A DNA stretch of 60,776 nt from Lachnospiraceae bacterium NC2004 (GTDB lineage Bacteria > Bacillota > Clostridia > Lachnospirales > Lachnospiraceae), in contig JHXB01000014.1 in the NCBI GenBank assembly GCA_000621905.1, forward strand, positions 1-60,776, given 5' to 3'. The notes below the pieces were generated by a model, which was not told the origin of the DNA, ran no database searches, and saw nothing but the letters and a program-made list of their open reading frames with translations. A program made the translations under genes and the position numbers. Shown piece by piece: positions 15,158 to 25,421 of the stretch; the first letter of the stretch is position 1; the number at the start of each line of letters is the position of its first letter.

Positions 15158-17986
15158 ATGCATATTTCGTTTGAACAGCCGTTAGCGCTTATATTGATAC
15201 CTATCGGTATCGCTTTGATTATATGGGTGTCGAGTTTTTTTAGAACGGTTAACAAGAATAAAAAGAATAGAAGAACTGCTATGCGAGTTGTGATTTTCAC
15301 TCTGGTAGTTTTGGCGCTTGCCGGTATTTCTATAAGCGTGATTTCCAAGCAGGCATCCACTGTGTTTCTGGTGGATTGTTCCGATTCGATGAAGGCGAGT
15401 GTTGGCGCTGTTGAGACGTTTGTCGAGAAGCAGATTGAGCACATGCCTGACAAGAATCAGGTTGCCGTTGTTGCGTTTGGAAGCGATACCAAGGTTGCAC
15501 AGTTTATGACCAAGGAGAAATCTTACGCCGGTATCGAGGATAAGCCTGTTTCCACTGCGACGGACATTGAGGGTGCGATTACAACAGCGCTTTCGCTATT
15601 TCCTGAAGGCGGTGGTAAGCGTATTGTCCTCATTTCTGATGGTATAGAAAATGAAGGCGACATGCTTTCAATGGCCAATTCCATTGATTCAGCGGGCGTT
15701 GAGATTGATGTTCTTCCTGTTACAGAGCAGGTTAGCGACGAGGTTTACATTGACGACCTTACTGTTCCGGACACGATTAAGATCGGTGACAAATACGCGG
15801 TAACCGTCAAAGTTATGAGTAATGTTAAGACTGAGGCGGATGTGTCTTTGTTCCTCGGCAGGAAGCTCAAAGGTCAGGAGCATGTTAAGGTTAATGTCGG
15901 AGAGAATTCATTTGTCTTCTATGACGAAGCAGAAGATACAGGCACAAGGAATTATCGTGCCGAGATAGTGCCTTATAAGGACACGACAACAGTTAACAAT
16001 GAGTATTCAGCATTTGCACAGATTGACGTTAAGGACAGAGTGCTTATCGTTGAGGGTAAGAAGGGAGAGGCAGATTCGTTAGCTGCAGCGGTTAACGCAG
16101 GTGGTGTCGCTTATGATATCGTAACCCCTACGGGTGCTCCTTCCTCAATCAACGACATGATCGGATATAAGTCAATTATTCTTGCAAATGTTTATTACGA
16201 CGATCTTAAATCAGGTTTTACCAATAACATTGAGAGTTACGTTAAGAACTACGCGGGTGGCCTGTTGATCGTTGGTGGTGAAGATTCTTACGCGCTTGGC
16301 GGTTATAAGAATACCGTTTTAGAGGAGCTTTCTCCGGTTGCGTTAGAGCCGGAGGGAGAGAACAACATTCCTAAGATGGCATTTTACATGGTTATAGACC
16401 ATTCGGGAAGTATGGATACTCCTGCGTCCGATAACGTCAATATTACATCATTAGACCTTGCCAAGTCGGCGGCAAGAAAGTCGCTTGATTCGCTAAGAGA
16501 TACGGATGAGGTTGGTGTTTTGGCGTTTGACGATAAATTCCAATGGGTTGTAGAGCCTACTGAACTCAACGACAGAGAGACTGTCGCAGATGAGATTGGA
16601 TCTATTAAGATTGAGGGTGGAACCAGCATATACCCTGCTTTAAAAGAGGCGGTTGATAGGATTAAGGAGTCTGACGCGGCGATTAAGCATGTTGTTCTTC
16701 TTACGGATGGTGAGGATGACTACGTCAATTATGGTGATGTCTTAGATGAGATTAACGGCAACGGAATCACTCTTTCGACTGTCGCTATCGGACCGGAATC
16801 TGCTACAGGTATTATGAAATATCTTGCAAATGAAGGTGGCGGAAGATATTACTACACGGATGTTAATACCGGCCTGCCTAGAATTTTTGCGAAGGAAGTT
16901 TATCTTGCATGCAATGAGTACATAATCAACGAGGAATTCGTTCCTGTTATTGCATCGGATGACGACTCGATCAAAGCGCTTTCGGAGGGTTGCCCTTCGC
17001 TTATGGGCTATATTGCGACGTCGATGAAGTCTACTTCTAAAGAGCTATTAAAGACCGGAAGAGGAGATCCGCTTCTTGCTAGTTGGCAGTACGGCTTGGG
17101 CCATGTTATTGCTTGGACATCAGACGGCAGCGGCGAGTGGACCGGTAACTGGGCATCCTGGGATAAATATCCGGAGTTTATCAGAAACTTAATTGATTCA
17201 TCCATTGCAAATGTTGACCTTGACGGAGATGTTGTCAAGGCGGAGCAGAAAGGCAGCAAGGGTGTTATCACATATGAGACCAAGGAGTATTCAGAAGATA
17301 CCAAGATTGAAGCGATTGTTACCGACGAAGAAGGTAATGAGTCGAAGATTAATCTTAACGCTAAGACTCCGGGACATTACGAGGCAGAAATTAACACCGA
17401 TAAGATTGGAGTATACAATATAGCCGTTACCAATTCGAATAAAGACGGTATTGTTAAGTCGGCTAACACAGCAACAGCTATGCAGTATTCGCCTGAGTAT
17501 CGTTTCTATGAGGATACCAACGGACTTGATAAATTAGTTGCCCTTTGTGATGGAGTTAAGCTTGATTTTAAATCTAAGGTATTTAAGAAAATGCCGTCGT
17601 CAACGCTTAAAGATAAGAATATTACAGACTTCTTGCTTATATTGGCGTTGTTGCTTTTCATGTATGATGTCATTTGCAGAAGACTTAATATTTCTCTTTA
17701 TGATAAAGTGGCAGTGAAATTTGCTGTCAGAAGAGATAAGAAGAAAGCTGAGACAGCTCAAAATGTCAGTGATGATTCTTCAGTTTCTAAGAGCATTAAA
17801 GAAGAGTCTAAGAGGGTTGATATTAGCGAAACTAAGGATGATATAGAGGTTAAGGTTAAAGAGCCTAAGAAAGCCAAAAAAGTCAAAGAACCTAAGAAAG
17901 GTAAGAAGTCTAAAGAGGAAGCACCTAAGCCTGCAGGTCTTGATACTGCAGCATTATTAAAGAAACAGCAGAACAGGAAGAGGTAA
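15158..17986 (+). CDS. large membrane protein with two VWA domains and an amidotransferase-like domain
   Basis: A 942-residue protein, ATG 15158 after AGGAGG. Two N-terminal helices lie at about 9-30 and 44-66. The first VWA has DCSDSMK (about 72). A class-I-glutamine-amidotransferase-like domain follows at about 290-400 (RVLIVEGKKGEADSL, GGLLIVGGEDSYALGGY) without a visible catalytic cysteine. The second VWA has DHSGSMDT (about 411) and VLLTDGEDDYVNYGD. The C terminus has a helix (about 823-842) and a basic, Lys-rich cytoplasmic tail of about 95 residues. Both VWA domains keep intact metal-binding serines. It is the last gene of the operon and is probably the second MoxR client. Confidence 0.88.
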   Translation: MHISFEQPLALILIPIGIALIIWVSSFFRTVNKNKKNRRTAMRVVIFTLVVLALAGISISVISKQASTVFLVDCSDSMKASVGAVETFVEKQIEHMPDKNQVAVVAFGSDTKVAQFMTKEKSYAGIEDKPVSTATDIEGAITTALSLFPEGGGKRIVLISDGIENEGDMLSMANSIDSAGVEIDVLPVTEQVSDEVYIDDLTVPDTIKIGDKYAVTVKVMSNVKTEADVSLFLGRKLKGQEHVKVNVGENSFVFYDEAEDTGTRNYRAEIVPYKDTTTVNNEYSAFAQIDVKDRVLIVEGKKGEADSLAAAVNAGGVAYDIVTPTGAPSSINDMIGYKSIILANVYYDDLKSGFTNNIESYVKNYAGGLLIVGGEDSYALGGYKNTVLEELSPVALEPEGENNIPKMAFYMVIDHSGSMDTPASDNVNITSLDLAKSAARKSLDSLRDTDEVGVLAFDDKFQWVVEPTELNDRETVADEIGSIKIEGGTSIYPALKEAVDRIKESDAAIKHVVLLTDGEDDYVNYGDVLDEINGNGITLSTVAIGPESATGIMKYLANEGGGRYYYTDVNTGLPRIFAKEVYLACNEYIINEEFVPVIASDDDSIKALSEGCPSLMGYIATSMKSTSKELLKTGRGDPLLASWQYGLGHVIAWTSDGSGEWTGNWASWDKYPEFIRNLIDSSIANVDLDGDVVKAEQKGSKGVITYETKEYSEDTKIEAIVTDEEGNESKINLNAKTPGHYEAEINTDKIGVYNIAVTNSNKDGIVKSANTATAMQYSPEYRFYEDTNGLDKLVALCDGVKLDFKSKVFKKMPSSTLKDKNITDFLLILALLLFMYDVICRRLNISLYDKVAVKFAVRRDKKKAETAQNVSDDSSVSKSIKEESKRVDISETKDDIEVKVKEPKKAKKVKEPKKGKKSKEEAPKPAGLDTAALLKKQQNRKR

Positions 17987-18019
17987 TTAAGGTAGATTTT
18001 TTATAATAACTAAAATAAT

Positions 18020-18092
18020 GGTGTCATTCTGAGCGTAAGCGAAGAATCATAGAAAGATCCTTCGTCACATACGTTCCTCAGGATGACACTTC
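18020..18092. repeat. TTCTGAGCGTAAGCGAAGAA dispersed repeat
   Basis: GTGTCATTCTGAGCG at the left and CCTCAGGATGACACTT at the right give an inverted repeat that lies between two converging genes and can act as a bidirectional terminator. Related sequences are at 12222, 13193 and 42857. Confidence 0.75.
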
Positions 18093-18117
18093 TGTTATTT
18101 GTAATAGTAAACAATAG

Positions 18118-19050
18118 CTATTTAATTAACTCATTCACAGCGATTCTATATTCAGAAATATTAGATGACTTTCTAATCTTCTTTAACAGCTTATCATGCT
18201 CAGGATTATCATTAAAGCTAACGGCAAGATAAGACCACAACTCTTTCATTTTAAAGAGTACATCCCTCTCACTTTTCAAATCACCAAGGTATTTTTCAAG
18301 TAATGTATTATGAAAACTGATAACGGAATCCGGTTCAACAGGTATTCCCTTTATCTCATTTATAAGGCCGGGGTTTCTTAAAATCCCACGCCCAAGCATG
18401 ATGGCATTGACATTGGGACAATCCTCTGCAATTCGTAAAGCGTCAGACGCATCAAATATGTCCCCGTTATAACAGACAGATATAGAAGTATTCTTAAGCG
18501 CCTCGCCAAATACATCCATTTTAACAGAACCGTTATAATAATCATCCCTGACTCTTGGATGAATGATGAGCTCGCTTATCGGATAGCGGTTATAGACCTT
18601 TAGAATATCTTCAAATTCACTCGCAAAACACATGCCGAGCCTTGTCTTGACCGATATCTTAATATCTTTATCAACTCCGTTAAACACCTCATCAAAGAAT
18701 CTGTCAAGCCTTTCGGGGTCACTTAAAAAACCTGCTCCCTTATTCTTGCTCACAACAGTGGGAGAAGGACACCCTAAGTTCAGGTTGACCTCCCTGTAGC
18801 CTTCATTTGCAAGAAATGAAGTTGTGTATATGAAATTGGAAGCGTCGTTCGTGAGTATCTGTGGGACAGTTGTCATCCCTGTGTTGTTAGCGGGAGAGAT
18901 ATCCTTTAGCTCTCTTGTCTTTAAAACCCTCTTTTTGGTAGGAGAGATAAAAGGAGTGAAGTATTTGTCGAAACCCGCATAGTACATATGATGAGTCTGT
19001 CTAAATACATATCCCGTTAGCCCTTCCATGGGAGCCAGGTAATACTTCAT
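18118..19050 (-). CDS. dus: tRNA-dihydrouridine synthase family protein
   Basis: A 310-residue FMN-dependent TIM-barrel enzyme that reduces uridine in tRNA. The N-terminal YYLAPMEGLTGYVFR flavin segment, the catalytic cysteine Cys94 in NLGCPSPTV, the VKTRLG strand and the LGRGILRNPGL phosphate-binding segment are present. Which Dus subgroup it belongs to, and therefore which uridine it modifies, cannot be told from the sequence by eye. It is a single gene convergent with the VWA operon; ATG 19050 follows GGAGG (complement of 19054-19060). Confidence 0.92.
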   Translation of the reverse strand: MKYYLAPMEGLTGYVFRQTHHMYYAGFDKYFTPFISPTKKRVLKTRELKDISPANNTGMTTVPQILTNDASNFIYTTSFLANEGYREVNLNLGCPSPTVVSKNKGAGFLSDPERLDRFFDEVFNGVDKDIKISVKTRLGMCFASEFEDILKVYNRYPISELIIHPRVRDDYYNGSVKMDVFGEALKNTSISVCYNGDIFDASDALRIAEDCPNVNAIMLGRGILRNPGLINEIKGIPVEPDSVISFHNTLLEKYLGDLKSERDVLFKMKELWSYLAVSFNDNPEHDKLLKKIRKSSNISEYRIAVNELIK

Positions 19051-19368
19051 GTTTACCTCCGTAAAGATTTATTTATAAATTATATCATTATAATATGTAT
19101 AAAACAATGAATAAAAATGCAGGGAGGCCATCGCATAAAACTTGTAATTACGACTTTTTTTAGATACAATAAAAACATTGGTATAATTGTCTTGGAACAT
19201 GCCCCATTGTAAACTTATGGTAAATAATTGATAAAAGTGTTGCACTTTTGTTATAATGTCTGTGATAACATGATATCAACATGACGATGGCATGTCGTTC
19301 ATTAGCGGATATGCGATATATAAGATGCTTATAAAGCAGTGTATTATTAACTATTGGGAGGTACGATT
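19051..19368 (+). promoter_or_regulatory. intergenic region with promoter of the repeat protein
   Basis: TTGATA at 19228-19233 and TATAAT at 19252-19257 with an 18-base spacer form a good sigma-70 promoter 112 bases upstream of the 19369 gene. The rest of this divergent gap is AT-rich with no gene seen; the dus promoter must also lie here. Confidence 0.65.
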
Positions 19369-22300
19369 ATGAAAGAAGTCGATAATATCAACAGCCAGAA
19401 TGGTTCAGAAATTGAGAACTATGAGAACGAAATCAAGACCAATGAGCAGAACAATGTTAACAATAATATTGAAGTTCCTAAAGCTGCAGAACCTGATAAT
19501 ATAAATGACAATAAAAAGAGCGTAGAAATATATGACCTTACTGATGACAATATCGATAACAGTGATTATGTAGAGAAGGTCAAAAAAAGTGCGCCTGTTG
19601 TAAAAAAAGCATATAAGGTTCAGACAACTAAAGAGGACAAGATTCTTTTCGAGGTTTTGAATTCGGTTATTAACGATGTCAATCAGACTACCATACTTCC
19701 TGAGGATGATATGAAGATTAAATTCCCTAAGGGTATTACCGAAGAAGAGAAGCAATCAGCTATCAATGAAGCCAATGAGAAGTTAGCTAATGCTGCTAAT
19801 GAGCGTGCATCAGCCGGATTAAACCCTAAGATGGGAACGACCGAAATAGAGGACGAGACTACGGAATATATTGATAATGCAGTTTTCCTGGATTTGATTG
19901 GAGACGGTTCAAGAGATAGTATAGAGGACAGCTTCCGTGCTCTTGGTGTTGTTCTTTCGTGGAATACCAATAATCAGGGTAAGGTCTATGATAGTATCCT
20001 TAAGTCTATTCCTGAAGGAACTCCTCAGAGAGAGAAGAAGGCCGCTTATCTTGCATACATGAGACAGACTACGGAGACACGTATTACAGGTGCGCTTCAA
20101 TCCTTTAACAGAGAGTTTATCGGTGTTCTTACTTACACCGATGAAGCGGGTGAGAAGGCAAGAACCAAGATATGGGACAATCTTAAATTTAATAAGGATA
20201 CTACCACATTTGACCAATTCTTTGCTAAATTAGGTTTTACTCCGGACGAGCAGCAGTTATATCTTGATAAGAATGGATTTAATCGCCAAGATAAAGTATT
20301 TGATGCATTTAAGAAAAAGAACAGCTTAGAGAAGCCTAATGATGAGCTTAATGAAGAAGAGATATCTTTGATTGTGGAGGATATATATACTGATTATACC
20401 CAGGAGTTCAGTAATATTGTGGTTAATAAGGGTATGAAGGTTATATCGCAGTATTATACTGAATACTACAATGAGCACATGACGGTTAATCATTTTATGA
20501 ATATCTGTGAGCTTAATGATGAGCAGAAGGCTGACTTTCTGGCTCATTACAATGTTAAGAACACTGATAAATTACTTGATTTATTAAAGGCTGAATTTGA
20601 CAAGCGTCCGGATTTTCAAGAGAAATGTAAAGCTCAAAAGACTGAAAGCGGTAATCCAAATGTAGATGAGGTAACTGAGGAGGATTATAAGAATCTTGGT
20701 TCAGTATTATTAAATGAAGAGTTTATAGGAAAGCGAGCTAAGACAGCCAAGTTAGAGAGTAAGTATTCTGATGCTTTAACAATAGAAGAATATATGAATA
20801 TTCTTGAAATGTCAGAGATGGAGAAGAATAACTTCTTGGCTGATAATGGATTTGCGGCTGGTGACAAGGTAAAAGACAGCTATCTGAAGCTTCTTACTCT
20901 TGACGAGAAATACATGAATAAGCTTATGGAGGGCAAGCAAAAAGCAGGTCAGGATCAGACAATTACGGATGATGATATCAAAAACTACGTAATGAGTGAA
21001 TTTTCTGCAACCTTAGATGAAAGGGCTTCTAAGAAGATTGAGTCAACCTCTCTTTGGGGAAGAATTATAGTCAATTTCCCTAATTATATGGATGTACATG
21101 CTGACAAAGTAACATTTAATAACGGATTCTATGTAGGTGGCGGAGAAGGACTCGTTCCTAAGGTCAATCCTAAGACGGATGCCCAGAAGGAGTTTAAGAA
21201 ATGGGCTCAAACGGAAGGAGAGCAGATATTAAGGAATGTAAGATTTGACGACCTCAAGAACTCATTTAAGACTGCGTACGACAAGATTCATACAGTATCT
21301 CCTATTAACATTCGTAACGATGACGCTATTGCGGGTTATTACAACGACAAGGTTCCTGTAACCAATGTTACATTCTTAAGAGGAGTTATTGACAGATTAG
21401 AGAGTACAGGTACAGGCAAGAGATACTTTAAAACATCTAAAGACAGAGATACCAACTCCAAGGCGTATGACAGTGTTATGAGAACGCTTAAGAGTTATTA
21501 TTCCAAGCTTGCAACCGGTGACAAGACCGACCTTCTTGATACCAAGAATGCGCTTAAGGAATACTGTCTTGCTTATATAGACGGCAAGGAGACCAAAAGA
21601 AGCAGAGAGTTCGGGCAGATACGTTTTGACACAGTTATGACGGTTCTTTATGATATTCTTCCTACCAAGGAGTTTAATACAATATTAAGAACAATCAATC
21701 ATAAGCGTGGAGTTGGCGCTAACAGCCCTGATTATGTATCTCGTGACAAATATAATACCATGCGTATGGAGATATATTCTCTTGAGGAGAACAAAGAGGA
21801 AGAGCGTCAGGTTGCTGCAGAAAGTATTAATATCAGTAAGATACTGCCTGATTGGTATCTGGAGCAGTACAATAATGTTATGAGTGTGTTTGGAATGAGC
21901 CCTGAGAACAATAAGCGCCTGTCAGCTGTATTTGGAGAGAATATTAATGAGAAATTCCCTAATGTTCAGGCTGAATATGCCCAAATCGGTAACGGCTTAA
22001 AAGAAGGCAGAGTCCTTTCTGACAATGATTTTGCAGCTATTGCATATGCAGGTGCGCTTACTTCATCAGCAGCTTCATTGGATGAGAGAGGAAAGGGAGC
22101 ATGGGATGTTGAATACAACAAGACTCTTGTTACAGGTAAAGACTACACATCTATTCTTGCCAAGAAGCCTATCCCTGAAAATGCTGCCAATTATGCCAAT
22201 GTTATGCAGGCAGGAAGACAAGGTGCTGTTGATGTAATGAACGAGTATAAGAAGGGCAACAAGGTGCCTTTAGCTACTATGCTTACAAACGGTATCAGAC

Positions 22301-23124
22301 AGATTGCAGCGTCTTGCAGATTAAGCAGAGCTGTTGATGATTCGTTCCTCATAAACGGTGAGATGGCCCGCAGAATGGTAGCAATGATAGAGAGGGATAA
22401 CACGCTTAGAGCAATTGTCAATACTCAGATTGCCAAGGATTACAAGAGGATTACCGAGGATATGAATTATATCAGCAGTGTATGCCAGATTGGCAAGATA
22501 TATGCCGGGGCAGAGGAGGCAAGGAACAGACTTGATAAGTCTTCTAAAGAACCTGATTTATATCCTCTTTCAGAGAATGATAAGATTGAACTTGCAACAG
22601 ATATTCTTATGTTAAATGTAATCAACAATGCCAAGGATGTATTCTATAAGTCTATGGATGAGAGCATTAAGACTAAAACTACATATAAGAAAATGGTTGA
22701 GGATATCACCAGTAAAGAGATTACAGAGACAGATGGTGCCATAGCTATTGAAGATAAGGTTGAAAGGAACAAGGCAATCGACAATGCAGATCTTAATCAG
22801 AAAGTAAGAATGACGATAGTAAGAGATTATTTCAGTGATGATAAGCTTATTAGAAGTCTTACGAGTGACAATGCTACAGCCTCGCTAAGGGAGAGTGTTA
22901 AGGAACTTGTTAAGGATAACGGTTTTAAGAAACTTTCTCCAGAGCAGATTATTGAGAAGATGAATGACAAAAAGATTGTTCAGAAGCTCGCATCGGTAAC
23001 GGCTAAGTCCAATGAGAAATCGGCTAAAGAGACATCTAAGAAGATTGAAACCGAGCAACTTGAAAAAAGCAGAGCGGCTGAAGCCAAGAGAAAGCGTGAT
23101 GCCAGGCTTGGAAGAAATCATTGA
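19369..23124 (+). CDS. large protein of unknown function with threefold internal repeat
   Basis: The start is ATG 19369 after GGGAGG; an in-frame TTG 15 bases upstream overlaps that site. The product is 1,251 residues, with no signal peptide and no membrane helix, so it is probably cytoplasmic. Residues 1-55 are Asn/Glu-rich and disordered-looking. From about residue 278 a unit of 92-99 residues occurs three times (starts near 278, 370 and 469), each opening with a motif like FMNICELNDEQKADFL, EYMNILEMSEMEKNNFL or FFAKLGFTPDEQQLYL. The rest is helical with several short Lys/Glu-rich coiled-coil stretches, ending in a basic Arg/Lys tail. I recognise no family. It is monocistronic with its own promoter and terminator. 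The size, repeats and helix content suggest a structural or scaffold protein. Confidence 0.85.
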   Translation: MKEVDNINSQNGSEIENYENEIKTNEQNNVNNNIEVPKAAEPDNINDNKKSVEIYDLTDDNIDNSDYVEKVKKSAPVVKKAYKVQTTKEDKILFEVLNSVINDVNQTTILPEDDMKIKFPKGITEEEKQSAINEANEKLANAANERASAGLNPKMGTTEIEDETTEYIDNAVFLDLIGDGSRDSIEDSFRALGVVLSWNTNNQGKVYDSILKSIPEGTPQREKKAAYLAYMRQTTETRITGALQSFNREFIGVLTYTDEAGEKARTKIWDNLKFNKDTTTFDQFFAKLGFTPDEQQLYLDKNGFNRQDKVFDAFKKKNSLEKPNDELNEEEISLIVEDIYTDYTQEFSNIVVNKGMKVISQYYTEYYNEHMTVNHFMNICELNDEQKADFLAHYNVKNTDKLLDLLKAEFDKRPDFQEKCKAQKTESGNPNVDEVTEEDYKNLGSVLLNEEFIGKRAKTAKLESKYSDALTIEEYMNILEMSEMEKNNFLADNGFAAGDKVKDSYLKLLTLDEKYMNKLMEGKQKAGQDQTITDDDIKNYVMSEFSATLDERASKKIESTSLWGRIIVNFPNYMDVHADKVTFNNGFYVGGGEGLVPKVNPKTDAQKEFKKWAQTEGEQILRNVRFDDLKNSFKTAYDKIHTVSPINIRNDDAIAGYYNDKVPVTNVTFLRGVIDRLESTGTGKRYFKTSKDRDTNSKAYDSVMRTLKSYYSKLATGDKTDLLDTKNALKEYCLAYIDGKETKRSREFGQIRFDTVMTVLYDILPTKEFNTILRTINHKRGVGANSPDYVSRDKYNTMRMEIYSLEENKEEERQVAAESINISKILPDWYLEQYNNVMSVFGMSPENNKRLSAVFGENINEKFPNVQAEYAQIGNGLKEGRVLSDNDFAAIAYAGALTSSAASLDERGKGAWDVEYNKTLVTGKDYTSILAKKPIPENAANYANVMQAGRQGAVDVMNEYKKGNKVPLATMLTNGIRQIAASCRLSRAVDDSFLINGEMARRMVAMIERDNTLRAIVNTQIAKDYKRITEDMNYISSVCQIGKIYAGAEEARNRLDKSSKEPDLYPLSENDKIELATDILMLNVINNAKDVFYKSMDESIKTKTTYKKMVEDITSKEITETDGAIAIEDKVERNKAIDNADLNQKVRMTIVRDYFSDDKLIRSLTSDNATASLRESVKELVKDNGFKKLSPEQIIEKMNDKKIVQKLASVTAKSNEKSAKETSKKIETEQLEKSRAAEAKRKRDARLGRNH

Positions 23125-23170
23125 TGTCATATCGACATATTGGTTAATAAGAATATTGTCTTCCTAAAAT

Positions 23171-23214
23171 AACCCGGGTAAGATAAAGTCAGACTTTATC
23201 TTATCCGGGTTTTA
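23171..23214. terminator. long bidirectional terminator
   Basis: AACCCGGGTAAGATAAAGT pairs with ACTTTATCTTATCCGGGTT around CAG, with TTTATT on one side and AATAA on the other. It separates the converging 19369 and chemoreceptor genes. Confidence 0.92.
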
Positions 23215-23260
23215 TTGTGCAAATGCAGCAGAGTATTCGTATGCGTACTAAGTGTTCACA

Positions 23261-25267
23261 TTACACCCTAAATGCAGCGACAGTATCTATAAGGCTGTCA
23301 CTCAATGATGATAAGTTTTTAAGCTGCTCTAATACTTCATCAGAATTGGTATCTGACTGAACGGATTCCTCGTTAATCTCCTCAACCTTAAGAGCAATAC
23401 TGTCAGTAAGCTCGGCTATGCTCTTAATCATATCAAGGATTTTGCTCATGTTAATACTCATCTGCTCAGATGACGAACCAAGCTCTGATGAAACAGTGCT
23501 GTAGAATATAGCATCCTCCTGATATTGCTTGGCTACTGAATTCATATTCTCATAATCAACCAATACTCTATCATTCATAAATTCCAGCAGCTTATTGGAA
23601 TTATTGGATAAGTCGTTAACGCTTCTGACTATACCTTCCGTAACGCTCTGAATCTTATCTACCGCCTGTTTTGTATTGTCAGCAAGAACTCTTATCTCAT
23701 CGGCAACCACTGCGAATCCCTTGCCGGCTTCACCGGCTCTTGCTGCCTCTATAGATGCATTTAACGCAAGAAGGTTCGTCTGTGCACTAATTGAGAGTAT
23801 CTCGTCAGTAAGCACCGATATCTCATCAACTGCCTTACTGCCCTCAATTGCTTTCTCCAACTCGTTTTTGGTACCATTGTAAATGTTGGTTGTACCCCGT
23901 GAAGATTCTAAAGAGTTATTGTAAAGGTCAGTAGCTCTGTTCATTATATCCTTGGACTGTAATGCCGCCTCTGATGCTTTACATGCTACCTGATTGATAG
24001 CATCCTCAAGCTCATCACCTGTAGAATTGATATTGTCCGTCAACTGGGAAGCCTCTCTGGTACTTTGAACTATCTCTTCTACCGAAGTATTAATCTCCGT
24101 GATATGGCTCTTAAGGTCAGCCATCTCTGATACGGCATCATCACTTATATTCTTAATGCTTCCAGATTCGTCCTTAGTGGTCAATATAATATCTCTTATC
24201 TGACCCTTAACCTTAGTGGTAGCCTCCATAATCTGCTCAGTCTCATTCTTGTATTCTGAAGGCACACCCTGCTCGACAGTGGTGATATCCGAATCGCTGA
24301 AATCACCTGTAGCAAACTGCTTAAGAGCAGCGATAGGAGCAAGCATTTTCCTGATCATAACGAGTAATACCGCTATCAGTATAATAATCAAAACAATCGT
24401 TATAATAATACTTATGGTTGATATCCTGATTATATCCTTGTAGAAGTTGGATGTGAGGTTGGTTACACCTATCTTCCAGTTACACTGTTCGATAACCGAA
24501 GTAACAAAATAAGTGTTGTCCCCATCATAATCGACAGCTTTTACGGTTGCGCTTGACGGTTCTTCAAGGATAGGCTTAAGTTCCGGTACAACGTCCACTG
24601 CAGGCGTTGCGCTTTCCTCCGTAGGCTCATAATCAGCATTCTGATGAGCCACTATATTGTCGGAGCTGTCAACCAAAAAGGCATACACGCCCTTTTCATA
24701 ATTGACACTCTTAACAAGGTCGGTAACCGTACCCAGAGTCATATCAATAGCTACTACGCCTGCCAATTCATCGTTAAGATAGATAGGCGCAGCTATGGTT
24801 CCGCACATCTGCCCGGTCAGAACGTCCCAGTAAGGATCTGTAACTATAGTCTCTTTGGCTTCTTTGGCACTCTTGTACCAGCCTCGCTCGCACGGGTCAT
24901 AGCCCTCAGGAATTGTCGCTTCTCTATTGCCCTGATAGAATGAATGGTCCTCCTTGCCAAGATAAAGGTTAAGAAGCTCCGGCCTTCCCTGATAATAAGT
25001 ATCCACCACTGATTGAACAGTTTTAGCATCCACATTGCCGGCCGCCTCTACAGCTCTCGCTGCATCAGTTACCAGCATCTTCTCCTCGGAAAACCATGCA
25101 TTAATCTCATTGGCGTAGCGGTCTGACCTTAATTGAAGCTCCAGCTCCATCTTGTCAGTCAGCTTGTTGCCCATGACAGTCAAAATTGTGGAAGCCAGTA
25201 TTATAATCATAGCGACTACGATTAATATGACATTGATTGTAACTCTTCCTCTGATTGTCCTAAACAT
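23261..25267 (-). CDS. methyl-accepting chemotaxis protein with dCache sensor
   Basis: The start ATG at 25267 has AAGGAGG eight bases upstream; the longer frame to 25288 has no site. The product is 668 residues. Helix 1 is at about 10-32; a periplasm-facing dCache-type sensor spans about 35-265 with the typical [10 protein letters not shown] and [19 protein letters not shown] stretches; helix 2 is at about 275-300. A weak HAMP-like linker leads into the signalling domain (about 365-668), whose hairpin tip contains [20 protein letters not shown]. No cheA/cheW genes are nearby, so it feeds a chemotaxis system encoded elsewhere. The ligand is unknown; dCache sensors commonly bind amino acids or small organic acids. 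Confidence 0.94.
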   Translation of the reverse strand: MFRTIRGRVTINVILIVVAMIIILASTILTVMGNKLTDKMELELQLRSDRYANEINAWFSEEKMLVTDAARAVEAAGNVDAKTVQSVVDTYYQGRPELLNLYLGKEDHSFYQGNREATIPEGYDPCERGWYKSAKEAKETIVTDPYWDVLTGQMCGTIAAPIYLNDELAGVVAIDMTLGTVTDLVKSVNYEKGVYAFLVDSSDNIVAHQNADYEPTEESATPAVDVVPELKPILEEPSSATVKAVDYDGDNTYFVTSVIEQCNWKIGVTNLTSNFYKDIIRISTISIIITIVLIIILIAVLLVMIRKMLAPIAALKQFATGDFSDSDITTVEQGVPSEYKNETEQIMEATTKVKGQIRDIILTTKDESGSIKNISDDAVSEMADLKSHITEINTSVEEIVQSTREASQLTDNINSTGDELEDAINQVACKASEAALQSKDIMNRATDLYNNSLESSRGTTNIYNGTKNELEKAIEGSKAVDEISVLTDEILSISAQTNLLALNASIEAARAGEAGKGFAVVADEIRVLADNTKQAVDKIQSVTEGIVRSVNDLSNNSNKLLEFMNDRVLVDYENMNSVAKQYQEDAIFYSTVSSELGSSSEQMSINMSKILDMIKSIAELTDSIALKVEEINEESVQSDTNSDEVLEQLKNLSSLSDSLIDTVAAFRV

Positions 25268-25421
25268 AAAAGTCCTCCTTATAGTCATATTCGGTGTCTA
25301 TAAGGAGGATTATGAAAATGTTGTCTGTTATCTGCTAACCATATATAACTCCCCATATCCACGCAACGTAATTTTATCATATAATGGTGCAATGTGCAAG
25401 ATTGCACTATATAAGTAATCA

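Noticed and set aside
19240-19257. TTGCAC and TATAAT as promoter of the 19369 gene
   Set aside because: The spacing is six bases; TTGATA at 19228 with an 18-base spacer is the sensible partner.
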